64,000 nt of DNA from Streptosporangium nondiastaticum (GCF_003011965.1 NZ_PXWG01000003.1:62001-126000); one strand, 5' to 3'. Numbered from the stretch's first letter, positions 1-8,355 are shown. Translations and numbers: made by a program. The notes: generated by a model from the letters alone, not told the origin.

Positions 1-1264
1 CGACCTTGCCGGGCGGGACGGTCAGACTCACGTCGCTGAGCGCGGCCGCCGGGGCGCCGGGGTAGACGAAGGTGACCTTCTCCAGCCGGATCTCCTTCAC
101 GCCGCACGGCAGCGGCGTGCCGCCCGCGGGGATGGCGTGGCGCTCGGCCTCCGCGCAGGCGCGCTCCAGGTCGCCGAGGTACATGGCCTCCTCGTAGAGG
201 CGGTTGGTCTGGGTCACCAGCGCGGTGAGGCTCGCGCCGGCGGCCCGTACGGCGATGACCGCGGTGCCCGCGACGGCCAGCGGCATCCCGCCGGAGGCGA
301 GCAGCAGCCACAGCACGCCGTAGACGGCGAGCGCACCGCCCCCCGAGAGGGCGGACGCGGCGCTGCACGTGACCGCCTCGGCGCGGGCGAGGCGCTGCTG
401 CTCCTTCTCGACGGTGGCGGCCATGTCGTCGTAGGCGCCGACGAGCATGCGGCCGGCGCCGTGCACGCGGATCTCGGCGGCGGTGTCGTGGCCGGTGAGT
501 GTGGAGGTGATGACGGAGATGGCGCGCCGGTGCTCGATCCAGGCGTGCCGGGAGGCGTACTGGCGGCGGGCGGTGACGACCGCGCCCCAGCCCTTGGGGG
601 CCGCGACGAGGACGAGCATGAACACGAGCGAGGGGTGCAGCAGGGCGAGCACCCCGGCCGAAGCGGCCAGTCCCACGAGGGCGTTGACGACCGTGACGGA
701 GGAGCCGATCATCAGGCGGACCGAGTCGGTGCCGAACCGGCCCGCGTCGAGGAGGCGGTGGAAGTCCTTGTCCTCCAGCACCGCGAGCTCGACGCGGACC
801 GCACCGCGGTAGAAGCGGGCGGTGCACACCCGTTCCACCTTCGGCTCCAGCTGCCCGGCGGCCGCCAGGGAGACGGCCGAGAGCAGGGCGGTGGCGGCGG
901 CGACGGACGTGACGGCGAGCAGCGAGGGCAGGGCTTCGCGCAGCCGGGCGGGGGTGGGGCCGGCGGTGAAGAGGGCGGTCAGGGCCCGGTTGGCGGCGAC
1001 CAGCCCGAAGGCGCGCGTCAGGCCCTGGCCCAGCTCGGCGCCGAGCAGCGTGCACAGCGCCCGGGGGTCCTCGCGCCAGGCGGCCCGGGCGACGGTGGCG
1101 ACCATGGCGGGCAGCTGCCGGGCCATCGCCCAGAAGGAGAGCCGCAGCAGCGGCCGTTCGTGGGTGACGAAGGCCTTGTCGGGCCGCAAGGCGCCGCCGA
1201 ACAGCAGGAGTTCGCTCTCCGACACGGGGAACGTGCGCGGCGGCCGCCGCGCGAAGGGCGTCAC
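1..1264 (-). CDS. ABC transporter, fused membrane/ATPase type, 5' part only
   Basis: About 421 codons are visible; the gene runs off the left edge. The protein has an exporter-type transmembrane domain, with hydrophobic helices around residues 80-100, 115-135, 195-230 and 315-350. It then enters the ATPase domain (KEIRLEKVTFVYPGAP...), and the window ends before the Walker A motif. This is the usual layout of a half-size exporter that works as a dimer in the cell membrane. Substrate is unknown. I chose GTG at 1264 because GGAG lies 5 bases upstream. An ATG at 1356 with a better AGGAGG is out of frame and closes on TGA overlapping this GTG (see the leader entry). Confidence 0.75.
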   Translation of the reverse strand, partial: MTPFARRPPRTFPVSESELLLFGGALRPDKAFVTHERPLLRLSFWAMARQLPAMVATVARAAWREDPRALCTLLGAELGQGLTRAFGLVAANRALTALFTAGPTPARLREALPSLLAVTSVAAATALLSAVSLAAAGQLEPKVERVCTARFYRGAVRVELAVLEDKDFHRLLDAGRFGTDSVRLMIGSSVTVVNALVGLAASAGVLALLHPSLVFMLVLVAAPKGWGAVVTARRQYASRHAWIEHRRAISVITSTLTGHDTAAEIRVHGAGRMLVGAYDDMAATVEKEQQRLARAEAVTCSAASALSGGGALAVYGVLWLLLASGGMPLAVAGTAVIAVRAAGASLTALVTQTNRLYEEAMYLGDLERACAEAERHAIPAGGTPLPCGVKEIRLEKVTFVYPGAPAAALSDVSLTVPPGKV

Positions 1265-1356
1265 CGTGGCTCCGGTGCGCGGTAGGCTCGCGGGCCGGTC
1301 GGGGGCGCGGTGGGTGGCGCGCCGCGGGACGCCGCGGGGGACGCGGGGCGGGACAT
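1261..1356 (-). CDS. possible 31-codon leader ORF coupled to the ABC transporter
   Basis: An ATG at 1356 follows AGGAGG with 6-base spacing. It opens a 31-residue Pro/Ala/Arg-rich frame ending at TGA 1263-1261. That stop overlaps the GTG start of the ABC transporter as GTGA, the arrangement of translational coupling. The peptide has no recognisable domain. It could be a leader that delivers ribosomes to the transporter. It could also be a frameshift artefact that separates the real N-terminus from the rest. Confidence 0.3.
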   Translation of the reverse strand: MSRPASPAASRGAPPTAPPTGPRAYRAPEPR

Positions 1357-1770
1357 GGAAGCCTCCTGGGGGCGGTGGGGCTGGCCGGCGGGTGCGGGCA
1401 GGAGGGCGCTGGTGCTTGGCGGCGAGACGCGTCGGTGAACCGATCCGTGCCAAGGGCATGGCCGAGAGACACGCCGGGGCTGCGGTACGCGGCGGCGTGC
1501 CGTGGGAGTCGGACTGAGGGTGGTGGACGGGACTCCGGCGGACGGCTGCTCGTCCGGTGCCGTCGGGGTGTCCGCGGCTTTCCGGTGCCCGTTTCCGGAC
1601 AGGTAGGACTCTAACCGGCCCGGCCCGCGGGAGCGTTCGCCAACCCGCAGTTCCCCGCAGACTGTTCACTCGTTCAGGTATAAATCATCGCCGGTTCCCG
1701 GGAGTTGGTACAACGCGAGCCCGGACCCCACCGACGGGGTCCGGGCTCGCGGTCCCGCGCGGGGGCGCGG
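1357..1770. other. intergenic region, no gene seen
   Basis: This stretch separates the ABC transporter from the DD-peptidase; both are on the minus strand. The only clear structure is the terminator hairpin at 1715-1750. The promoter of the transporter should lie between about 1360 and 1700. The A+T-rich patch near 1675-1690 is the best place to look, but I see no convincing -35/-10 pair. Confidence 0.5.
1715..1750 (-). terminator. intrinsic terminator of the DD-peptidase gene
   Basis: A perfect 15-bp inverted repeat (left arm GCGAGCCCGGACCCC) with a 6-base loop lies 20 bases past the DD-peptidase stop codon. There is no T tract, as is usual for actinobacterial terminators. Confidence 0.8.
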
Positions 1771-2715
1771 TCAGTCCTCGTGCGCCGCGGAGGGGAGCCG
1801 GCGCAGGTTCAGGGGCGTGTGCTTCTTGAAGGCGTAGTCGAGCATCTCGGCGGCGTCCGGGTAGCGGCTCGCGGCGTCGTTGAGGATGACGCCGACGACG
1901 CTCCGGCCGCCGCTCCGCGCGGCGAACACCAGGCAGGGGCCCGCGGCGGAGGTGGTCCCGGTCTTGACGCCGGTGACCCCGCCGTACGAGCCGAGCAGCT
2001 TGTTGGTGTTGTACCAGGTGTAGAGCCGGTTGACGTTCTTGGCCTTCTGCTGGGTGTTCAGCGCGCCGGTGACCGTGCGGAACGTGCTGTTGCGCAGCGC
2101 GTGCAGGGAGAGGACGGCCAGGTCCTGCGGGGTGGAGTAGTTCCGGCCCGCGGAGGAGATGCCGTCGAAGGAGTCGTAGTTGGTGCCGCCCAGCTTCAGC
2201 TGCCGGGCCTTGGCGTTCATCTTGGCGATGAACGACTTCGTGCGGGCCGCCTCGTCGGAGCCGGTGCCGAAGGCGTCGGCGAGGGCGTAGGCGGCGTCGC
2301 AGCCGGAGGGGAGCATCAGCGCGTAGAGCAGCTGACGTGCGGTCAGCTTGTCGCCGGTGCGGAGGTCGGCCGTGCTCGCCTCGGTCCGCTGGACGTAGTC
2401 GCGGTAGGACTGCTTGATCTCGATCTGCCGGTCGAGGTCCGCGCCCGGGGTGTCGAGGACGACCACCGCGGTCATGATCTTCGTGGTGCTGGCCATGGGC
2501 CGCCTGACCGTGGCCGCCTTGCCCCACAGGGAGCGCCCGGAGCGGGCGTCCATCAGGTAGGCGCCCTTGGCGCCGACCGAAGGGCCGGGCGCGGCCTGCG
2601 CGGCCGGTGCCGGGAGGGCGGCGGCGACCGCCGCGGCCGTCGCCGTCACCGTTGCCGCCAGGGGCGCTCCCCACGCTCCCCGGCGGCGGTCCTGCTCTCC
2701 CCCACGTCGCTGCAT
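1771..2715 (-). CDS. serine D-alanyl-D-alanine peptidase, S11 family, K15-like
   Basis: A secreted 314-residue penicillin-binding enzyme that trims or cross-links peptidoglycan stem peptides. A signal peptide with an arginine-rich start and an Ala-rich core ends near AQA-AP. The three active-site motifs are present: SxxK as STTK (MASTTKIM), the second motif as SGC rather than the usual SGN (LPSGCDAAY), and KTG (VKTGTTSAAG). The SGC variant is what the Streptomyces K15 DD-transpeptidase carries. I chose ATG 2715 because GGAG lies 5 bases upstream; an in-frame ATG at 2757 has no ribosome binding site. The gene is monocistronic, with hairpins on both sides. Confidence 0.9.
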   Translation of the reverse strand: MQRRGGEQDRRRGAWGAPLAATVTATAAAVAAALPAPAAQAAPGPSVGAKGAYLMDARSGRSLWGKAATVRRPMASTTKIMTAVVVLDTPGADLDRQIEIKQSYRDYVQRTEASTADLRTGDKLTARQLLYALMLPSGCDAAYALADAFGTGSDEAARTKSFIAKMNAKARQLKLGGTNYDSFDGISSAGRNYSTPQDLAVLSLHALRNSTFRTVTGALNTQQKAKNVNRLYTWYNTNKLLGSYGGVTGVKTGTTSAAGPCLVFAARSGGRSVVGVILNDAASRYPDAAEMLDYAFKKHTPLNLRRLPSAAHED

Positions 2716-2852
2716 CAAGGCTCCATTCCTCGGGTGTCGGGTCGGGGCGAGCGGCATCGTCGCACCGGCCCGCGCGAGGGAAGAAATCCGAACCCCTCAC
2801 GGGTGAACGGGACTTCAGATGCTGACGGGACGCGTGGAGGCGGGTGTGGTAC

Positions 2853-2893
2853 GAGGAAGAGCCCGCCCGGGTGACCCGGGCGGGCTCTTCCTC
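2853..2893. terminator. terminator hairpin between cbtA and the DD-peptidase gene
   Basis: A perfect 19-bp inverted repeat with a 3-base TGA loop (2872-2874). It lies 41 bases past the cbtA stop and upstream of the DD-peptidase start, so it ends the cbtB-cbtA transcript on the minus strand. Confidence 0.85.
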
Positions 2894-2933
2894 TCAGTGC
2901 GGCGGTTCGGGGCGGCCGGTCGCGGGCCGCCGC

Positions 2934-3695
2934 TCAGCCTGCCGGCGCCGCCGTCCGCGCCTTCTCCCCCGGCGCCCCGGCCCGGGGGGCCAGAAGCCGC
3001 TCGGCGAAGCGGCCGAAGACGAGGCCGAAGCCCGTCCACAGCACGAGCTGGATGGCGAGGGACGACAGGCGGAACTTCCAGAGCAGGTCCGCCGGGAAGT
3101 CGTCGGGCAGTTCGTTGACCGAGGGCAGGAAGGCGTACGCGAGGCCGACCGCGGCCACGAAGGCCGCGCCCGCCGCGACGGTCGCGTTCCAGTTGCCCAG
3201 GCGGGGCGCGAGGCGCTTGCCGAGGATGACCGCGGCGACCGTCAGCAGGATGCTGAGCGCGATCATCAGGAAGAACAGCGCGGTGCGCTTGTCGAGGGAG
3301 TCGGGGTCGCCGACGGACGGCGGGTTCGCCGGGTACTTCAGGAACGGCACGACGTAGAGGGTGAGGAGCGCGCCCAGCGAGACCAGGGCGGCCGTCGCCC
3401 GGGGGCCGAAGCGGCCGATGCGGCCCAGCGCCGCGCAGAACACCAGCGAGGCGATGCCGCCCAGGGCGACGCCGTACACGAGGACGCCGGTGGCCAGGCC
3501 GGCCGTGGACTGCAGGGTGCGGCTGACCGGCTCGTCACCCCCGCCGTGGTCGTGGCTGTGCGCCTCCTCGAAGGCGATGGCGGAGTCCACATGGGGCTCG
3601 CCCAGCAGATAGGCGACGACGAGCGCCAGGACGCCGGCCGCGAGGCCCGCGAGCATGCCGCGGACGAGCAGGGCTCTGACGGAGATCGAGTTCAC
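2934..3695 (-). CDS. cbtA: CbtA-family cobalt transporter subunit
   Basis: A 253-residue membrane protein with about six to seven hydrophobic segments, starting MNSISVRALLVRGMLAGLAAG as in CbtA. After the first membrane segment comes a His/Asp/Glu-rich loop (EEAHSHDHGGGDEP) that could bind cobalt. CbtA and CbtB form a predicted cobalt importer found under cobalamin riboswitch control. It lies 21 bases downstream of cbtB in the same operon. Together with the riboswitch this supports cobalt supply for B12 synthesis. Confidence 0.85.
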   Translation of the reverse strand: MNSISVRALLVRGMLAGLAAGVLALVVAYLLGEPHVDSAIAFEEAHSHDHGGGDEPVSRTLQSTAGLATGVLVYGVALGGIASLVFCAALGRIGRFGPRATAALVSLGALLTLYVVPFLKYPANPPSVGDPDSLDKRTALFFLMIALSILLTVAAVILGKRLAPRLGNWNATVAAGAAFVAAVGLAYAFLPSVNELPDDFPADLLWKFRLSSLAIQLVLWTGFGLVFGRFAERLLAPRAGAPGEKARTAAPAG

Positions 3696-3716
3696 GGTGG
3701 TACCCCCGGCCGGTCG

Positions 3717-3944
3717 TCAGTGGCAGGGGAAGCCGAGCAGGTGGCGCCCGTCGTGGACCCACTCGTGCACGTTCTCTCCGGAGATGACGGAGGTGGCGCC
3801 CTGCTCGGCGCCGACGAAGTAGAGCAGGACGAGCATGAGGATGCCGGCGAAGAGCGCCCACGGGGCGATCTCCTTCAGCGAGATGGGCGCTACCGCGGGT
3901 ATGGCGGTGGATGCGGCGGGGGCCGGAGCGGTGGACTGGGCCAT
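3717..3944 (-). CDS. cbtB: CbtB-family cobalt transporter subunit
   Basis: A 75-residue protein with one membrane helix (about residues 28-46) and a His-rich tail (HEWVHDGRHLLGFPCH), the pattern of CbtB. It is the first gene of the operon and follows the riboswitch, with AGGAGG 7 bases before ATG 3944. The tail histidines and the C-terminal Cys-His probably pass cobalt to CbtA. Confidence 0.85.
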   Translation of the reverse strand: MAQSTAPAPAASTAIPAVAPISLKEIAPWALFAGILMLVLLYFVGAEQGATSVISGENVHEWVHDGRHLLGFPCH

Positions 3945-3989
3945 GGCAGAACCTCCTGGGAAAACACGCGTCCCAATAGTCGGGGCCTA

Positions 3990-4092
3990 GGACGACAGTG
4001 CGGGGTCTGACTTCCCTGCGGACTTCCGCCGGGTACACAGTGGCGCGACCGTGCCGGGTTCTCACCGGACTTCCGTCACACCGTCGTCGTTG
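3990..4092 (-). promoter_or_regulatory. cobalamin riboswitch upstream of cbtB-cbtA
   Basis: Read on the minus strand, the leader has the conserved B12 element blocks in order: GGAAGTCCGGTGAGAACCCG, then CGCCACTGTG, then the B12 box GGGAAGTCAGACC. It ends about 45 bases before the cbtB start. In actinobacteria this class usually hides the ribosome binding site when adenosylcobalamin is bound, so cobalt uptake would be shut off when B12 is plentiful. The outer limits are approximate. Confidence 0.88.
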
Positions 4093-4241
4093 CCACGCGA
4101 CCGTACCGCGCACCGGTGGACTGCGCCACGGCGTACGGATGCGCACCCCGGCGCGCGCCCCCGGCGGTGTCCGTGATCTGCTGATTCGCGGCGGGCACCG
4201 CCCGTTGACAGGCCCGCCGGCCAAGGGAGATGACGACTGCC

Positions 4242-4865
4242 ATGACCGTCCGTGTGATGCTGATCTCACCCGCCGCGGCCGCCGCGCACGAGGCCCGGTT
4301 CGGGGACGACGGCCCGCTCGACGCGGCGGCGCTGCGCCGTACGCGGGCGGCCGGACCGCTGCCCGCGGCGGGCCGGGTGCTGACCGCGCCGTCCCCCCGC
4401 TGCCGGGAGACGGCGGCGGTCCTCGGCGCGGACGCCGCCGGGGACGAGCCCGCCCTCCGCGACCTCGACGCGGGGCGCTGGCGGGGCCGGGAGCTGATGG
4501 AGCTCGGCGCGTCCGAACCGGAAGCGCTCGCCGCCTGGTTGACGGACCCGGACGCGGCGCCGCACGGCGGCGAGTCGGTCCGCGACGTCATCGCCCGCGC
4601 CGGGGAGTGGCTGGACGGCCTGGAGGACGGCAGGGTGCTGGCCGTCGCGGCCCCGGCCGCCATCCGCGCCGCGGTGGTCCACGGCCTGGCGCTGCCGGCG
4701 CAGTCGTTCTGGCGCCTGGACGTCCAGCCCCTGTCCCTGACCGAACTGACGGGCCGCGGCGGCCGCTGGAACCTGCGCTGCGGGGTTCCGCTGGCGCGGG
4801 AGCACGACGGGACCCCGGGCGACCGAGCTCACCCCACCTCGCCTGCGGGAACACAAAGTTCTTAG
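4242..4865 (+). CDS. histidine-phosphatase-fold protein lacking catalytic histidines
   Basis: A 207-residue protein with the outline of the phosphoglycerate-mutase/alpha-ribazole phosphatase fold: a start strand (VRVMLIS), SPRCRETAAVLG, acidic ERDLDAGRW-like region and a late strand (VLAVAAPAAIRAAVVHGLAL). The catalytic RHG at the first strand is replaced by ISP. The second histidine is replaced in AVAAPAA. Activity as a phosphatase is therefore doubtful. It is divergent from cbtB, and a CobC-like role in B12 metabolism would fit the neighbours if the fold is retained. ATG 4242 is preferred to ATG 4230, which sits only one base after GGGAG. Confidence 0.6.
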   Translation: MTVRVMLISPAAAAAHEARFGDDGPLDAAALRRTRAAGPLPAAGRVLTAPSPRCRETAAVLGADAAGDEPALRDLDAGRWRGRELMELGASEPEALAAWLTDPDAAPHGGESVRDVIARAGEWLDGLEDGRVLAVAAPAAIRAAVVHGLALPAQSFWRLDVQPLSLTELTGRGGRWNLRCGVPLAREHDGTPGDRAHPTSPAGTQSS

Positions 4866-4880
4866 GCTAGCCTTACCTTA
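4862..4880 (+). promoter_or_regulatory. iron box (DmdR/DtxR-type operator) at the permease start
   Basis: TTAGGCTAGCCTTACCTTA closely matches the Streptomyces iron-box pattern (TTAGGTTAGGCTAACCTAA type). It overlaps the stop codon of the upstream gene, and its last base is the A of the permease ATG. Repression by the iron regulator when iron is sufficient is the expected effect. Confidence 0.8.
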
Positions 4881-7072
4881 TGACTGTCTCGCAAGTGGGC
4901 CCCCCGGAGGTGCAGCCCGCCGGCCAACAGGCCCCGGCGGGGCGCGTGCACGGCAACCGGGCCGTCCTGACCGCCTCGGCCGCACTCGTGCTGGCGGTCC
5001 TCGTGCTGTCCGCCCTGTCGCTGTCCGTCGGGGCCGGCGAGGTCGGGGCCGGGGACGTGCTGGACTACGTCCTCGGCCGGCACGGAGCGCGGGACAGCTC
5101 CCGCCTGTCGCTGGTCGTGGGCGACCTGCGCCTCCCCCGCACGCTCACCGCGCTGGCCGTCGGCGCCGCCCTCGGCACGGCCGGCTGCCTGCTGCAGGCC
5201 GTCACCCGCAACCCCCTGGCCGAGACGGGCCTGCTCGGCGTCAACGCGGGCGCCTCGCTCGGCGTCGTCGTCGGCATCGCCTTCCTCGGCGTGCACAGCG
5301 GCTACGGCTATCTGCTGTGGGCGTTCGGGGGCGCCGTCCTCGCCAGCGCCCTGGTGCTGCTCATCGCGAACCGCCGCGGCGGCGGCTCCCCGATGCGCCT
5401 GGTGCTCGCCGGGTCCGCGCTGGGCGCCACCTTCGGCGGCATCACCAGCGTGCTCATCGTGAACTCCGCCGAGACCTACGACCGCTTCCGCTTCTGGGTC
5501 CTCGGCTCGCTCGCGGGCGTCGAGGGCTTCACCAAGCTGACGAGCCTCGCCCCCGTCCTCGCCGCCGGCTTCGTCGTGGCGCTCCTCATCGCCCGCCCGC
5601 TCTCCGCCCTCGCCCTCGGCGACGACCTCGCCAAGGGGCTGGGCCACCGGCCCGGCGTCATCCGCGTCGTGGTGGCCGTTGCCGTGACCCTGCTCACCGC
5701 CGCGTCGGTGGCGCTCGTCGGCCCCATCTCCTTCCTCGGCCTGCTCGCCGGATTCCTCGCACGGGCCGTCACCGGGCCCCGCCTGACGGCACAGCTCGTG
5801 CTCGCCGGCCTCATCGGCGCGGGCGTGCTCACCGGCTCCGACGTCCTGGCCCGCGTGGTCTCCCGACCGTTCGAGGCGCCCGTCTCCGTCATCATCGCGC
5901 TCTTCGGCGCCCCCGTCCTCATCGGCATCGTCCGCTCCCGCCGGATGGCCTCGATGGGCATGACCGACCCCGCCGCCGACGAGGGCCCCAAGGGCGGCCG
6001 CACGGCGCCCGTCCGGCTGCCGCTGCCCCGCAAGGGCGAGGGCGGCGGCGACAGCCTCGTCGTCCGCACCGGCTCCCTGTCGCTGCTCGTGCACCGCCGC
6101 GCCGCCGTCGCCGCGTTCGCCCTCGCCGCCGTGCTCGTCGGCGCCGTCGTGCTGTCCGCGTACGCCGGGCAGAGCGAGATGGGCCTGGGCCGCACGTTCA
6201 GCGCCGTCTTCGGGTCGGGCGACCGCTTCGACGTCCTGCTCGTCCAGAAGTTCCGGCTCGGCCGGATCGTGGCCGGGCTGGCCGCGGGCGCGGCCCTCGG
6301 GCTCGCCGGCTGCCTGACGCAGACCCTCGCCCGCAACCGGCTCGCCACGCCCGAGCTGCTCGGCGTCAACGACGGCGCCACTGCCGCCGTCCTGCTGTCG
6401 GCCACGCTCAGCGGCACGTTCGGCGCCTGGTGGGCCGGTCCGCTCGGCGCGCTCGCCGCCGTCCTCGTCGTCACCGCCGTGTCCGGGGGCCTCGGGCAGC
6501 GCGGCTACCGCGTCCTCGTCGTCGGCCTCGCCATGTCGGCGCTCGCCTCGGCGGTCACCCAGGTCGTGCTCTCGCGCCGCTCCCTGAACTCGGCCAGTTC
6601 GCTGTACGTGTGGACGTCCGGCAGCCTCAACGGCCGCAGCTACTCCGTGGCCGTTCCCGTCCTCATCGGCCTCGCGGTGCTCGTGCCGCTCGCCCTCGTC
6701 GTCGCCCGCCACCTCAACGTGCTGCGGTTCGACGACTCCACCGCCGCCTCGCTCGGTGTCGCGCCGGGGCGGGTGCGGCTGGTGTGCATGCTGCTCGCGG
6801 TCGGCCTCGCCGGCCTCGCGGTCGGCATCTGCGGCCCGGTCGGCTTCGTGGCCCTCGCCTCCCCCGTGATCGCGGGCCGGCTGGCGGGGCCGCTGCGGGT
6901 GCCGGTCGTCGGCTCGATGCTGGTCGGCGCCGCGCTCGTGGTCCTCGCGGACACGGTGGGGCGGGTCGCGCTGGACGGGGCGGAGATCCCGGTCGGCATC
7001 GTCACGACGGTTCTCGGCGGACCGTTCCTGCTGTGGGTGCTGCTGGGACGGTCGGCGGCGACGCGGGTGTAG
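4880..7072 (+). CDS. ferric-siderophore ABC permease, two FecCD domains fused
   Basis: A 730-residue membrane protein made of two FecCD-type permease halves joined by a charged linker (about residues 358-395). Each half has the family signature (GAALGTAGCLLQAVTRNPLAE with LLGVNAGAS; GAALGLAGCLTQTLARNRLAT with LLGVNDGAT). A fused permease of this kind (FhuB type) replaces the usual heterodimer. With the binding protein at 18.6-19.6 kb and the ATPase at 19.8 kb it would import the ferric siderophore. The ATG directly abuts the iron box and has no ribosome binding site, so the mRNA may be leaderless. Confidence 0.92.
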   Translation: MTVSQVGPPEVQPAGQQAPAGRVHGNRAVLTASAALVLAVLVLSALSLSVGAGEVGAGDVLDYVLGRHGARDSSRLSLVVGDLRLPRTLTALAVGAALGTAGCLLQAVTRNPLAETGLLGVNAGASLGVVVGIAFLGVHSGYGYLLWAFGGAVLASALVLLIANRRGGGSPMRLVLAGSALGATFGGITSVLIVNSAETYDRFRFWVLGSLAGVEGFTKLTSLAPVLAAGFVVALLIARPLSALALGDDLAKGLGHRPGVIRVVVAVAVTLLTAASVALVGPISFLGLLAGFLARAVTGPRLTAQLVLAGLIGAGVLTGSDVLARVVSRPFEAPVSVIIALFGAPVLIGIVRSRRMASMGMTDPAADEGPKGGRTAPVRLPLPRKGEGGGDSLVVRTGSLSLLVHRRAAVAAFALAAVLVGAVVLSAYAGQSEMGLGRTFSAVFGSGDRFDVLLVQKFRLGRIVAGLAAGAALGLAGCLTQTLARNRLATPELLGVNDGATAAVLLSATLSGTFGAWWAGPLGALAAVLVVTAVSGGLGQRGYRVLVVGLAMSALASAVTQVVLSRRSLNSASSLYVWTSGSLNGRSYSVAVPVLIGLAVLVPLALVVARHLNVLRFDDSTAASLGVAPGRVRLVCMLLAVGLAGLAVGICGPVGFVALASPVIAGRLAGPLRVPVVGSMLVGAALVVLADTVGRVALDGAEIPVGIVTTVLGGPFLLWVLLGRSAATRV

Positions 7073-7122
7073 CCCTCCCTCCCCCAGCCCCCTGGTTTCA
7101 CCTGCTTGAGACAAGGAAGCCC

Positions 7123-8352
7123 ATGGAATTGCAGAGCCCTGCCCTCCGCGAGCTCGCCCACGCCGTGCGCCACGGCATACCCGACGCCCTCGGCGTCTTC
7201 TGGCGGCACGCCGCCACCCGGGGCACGCCCCTCGTCGAACCCGACCCCGAAGGCGACCCCGCCCGGCGGCTCGTCACCTTCCTCTGGCGCGACGACGCCG
7301 CCCGGCCCGCCACGGACGTGCTGGCCCTCCTCCACACCGTCACCGACAAGGACCGGCACGCGAAGAACCTCGCGCCGCACCTGATGGAGAAGGTGCCCGG
7401 CACGGACGTGTGGGCCATCAGCCACCGGCTGCGGGCCGACCACCGGGCCTCGTACCAGTTCTTCGTCGCCCACGGCCCGCGCGAGGAGACGCTGCGCGCG
7501 GACCGCGGCTCCTGGCTGCGCGTCCTGGACACGGCGGTGCCCGACCCGCTCAGCACCCGCCCGCAGCTGCCCTCGCGCGACGGGCGCAACCCGTCCTCGG
7601 TGATGGAGCTCCCGGACGCGCCCGTCCAGGAGTGGGCCGCCCCGCGCCCCGGGACGCCGCGCGGTGAGCGCACCGAAGCCGTCGTCGACGGGCGGCGCGT
7701 CCACGTGCACCTGCCCGCCGGGCACCGGGCGGACGGCGGCCCGTACCCCGTCGTCGTGCTCCTGGACGGCGAGATGTGGGGGCCGGTCCTGGACTTCGGC
7801 ACGGCGCTCGACAACCTGTACGCGGACGGGCGCCTCCCGGGGGCCGTCACGCTGATGGTGGACACCATGGGCCGCGCGCGCCGCGTTGCGGACCTCAGCT
7901 GCAGCGAGGAGTTCGTCGACTGGCTCGCGGACGTCCTGCTGCCGTGGGCCGCGCGGTCCTACGGGGCGGCGGACGACCCGGCGCGCACGGTCGTCGCGGG
8001 CCAGAGCGCGGGAGGGCTCACGGCCGCGTTCGCCGCGTTCCGGCGGCCGGAGCGGTTCGGCAACGCCCTGTCCCAGTCGGGCTCCTTCTGGTGGCCGGAC
8101 GGCACGGAGTTCGACAGCGGCAGCGAGTGGCTGACCCGGCAGTTCGCGGTCGCCGAGCAGCGGCCGGTGCGGATCCGGCTGGAGGTCGGCCTGCAGGAGT
8201 GGATGCTCCTCCCGCAGAACCGGCACCTGCGCAACGTGCTGGAGGCCCGCGGCTACGACGTCGCCTACGACGAGTTCAACGGCGGGCACGACTACGCGTG
8301 CTGGCGCGGCGGGCTGGCCGGGGGGCTGGCCGCGCTGCTGGGCGGCTCCTGA
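7123..8352 (+). CDS. enterochelin-esterase-like siderophore hydrolase
   Basis: A 409-residue cytoplasmic esterase of the Fes family. The N-terminal beta domain covers about residues 1-170 and the alpha/beta-hydrolase domain follows (YPVVVLLDGEMWG). Nucleophile elbow GQSAGG, acidic residue after the strand near LEVGLQEW, and catalytic His in GGHDYACW are all visible. It probably cuts the ester bonds of a trilactone siderophore to release iron. That agrees with a TE-ended synthetase that uses threonine. It lies 50 bases behind the permease on the same strand. AAGGAAG precedes ATG 7123. Confidence 0.9.
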   Translation: MELQSPALRELAHAVRHGIPDALGVFWRHAATRGTPLVEPDPEGDPARRLVTFLWRDDAARPATDVLALLHTVTDKDRHAKNLAPHLMEKVPGTDVWAISHRLRADHRASYQFFVAHGPREETLRADRGSWLRVLDTAVPDPLSTRPQLPSRDGRNPSSVMELPDAPVQEWAAPRPGTPRGERTEAVVDGRRVHVHLPAGHRADGGPYPVVVLLDGEMWGPVLDFGTALDNLYADGRLPGAVTLMVDTMGRARRVADLSCSEEFVDWLADVLLPWAARSYGAADDPARTVVAGQSAGGLTAAFAAFRRPERFGNALSQSGSFWWPDGTEFDSGSEWLTRQFAVAEQRPVRIRLEVGLQEWMLLPQNRHLRNVLEARGYDVAYDEFNGGHDYACWRGGLAGGLAALLGGS

Positions 8353-8355
8353 CGC

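Noticed and set aside
4862-7114. A 750-codon minus-strand frame opposite the permease
   Set aside because: Glu/Gly/Asp/His-rich repetitive composition with no motif; the plus-strand frame is a clear FecCD permease.
5317-7122. Long N-terminal extension of the esterase frame
   Set aside because: The frame stays open upstream through the permease gene, but the sequence is Arg/Pro-rich shadow. ATG 7123 with its AAGGAAG is the real start.
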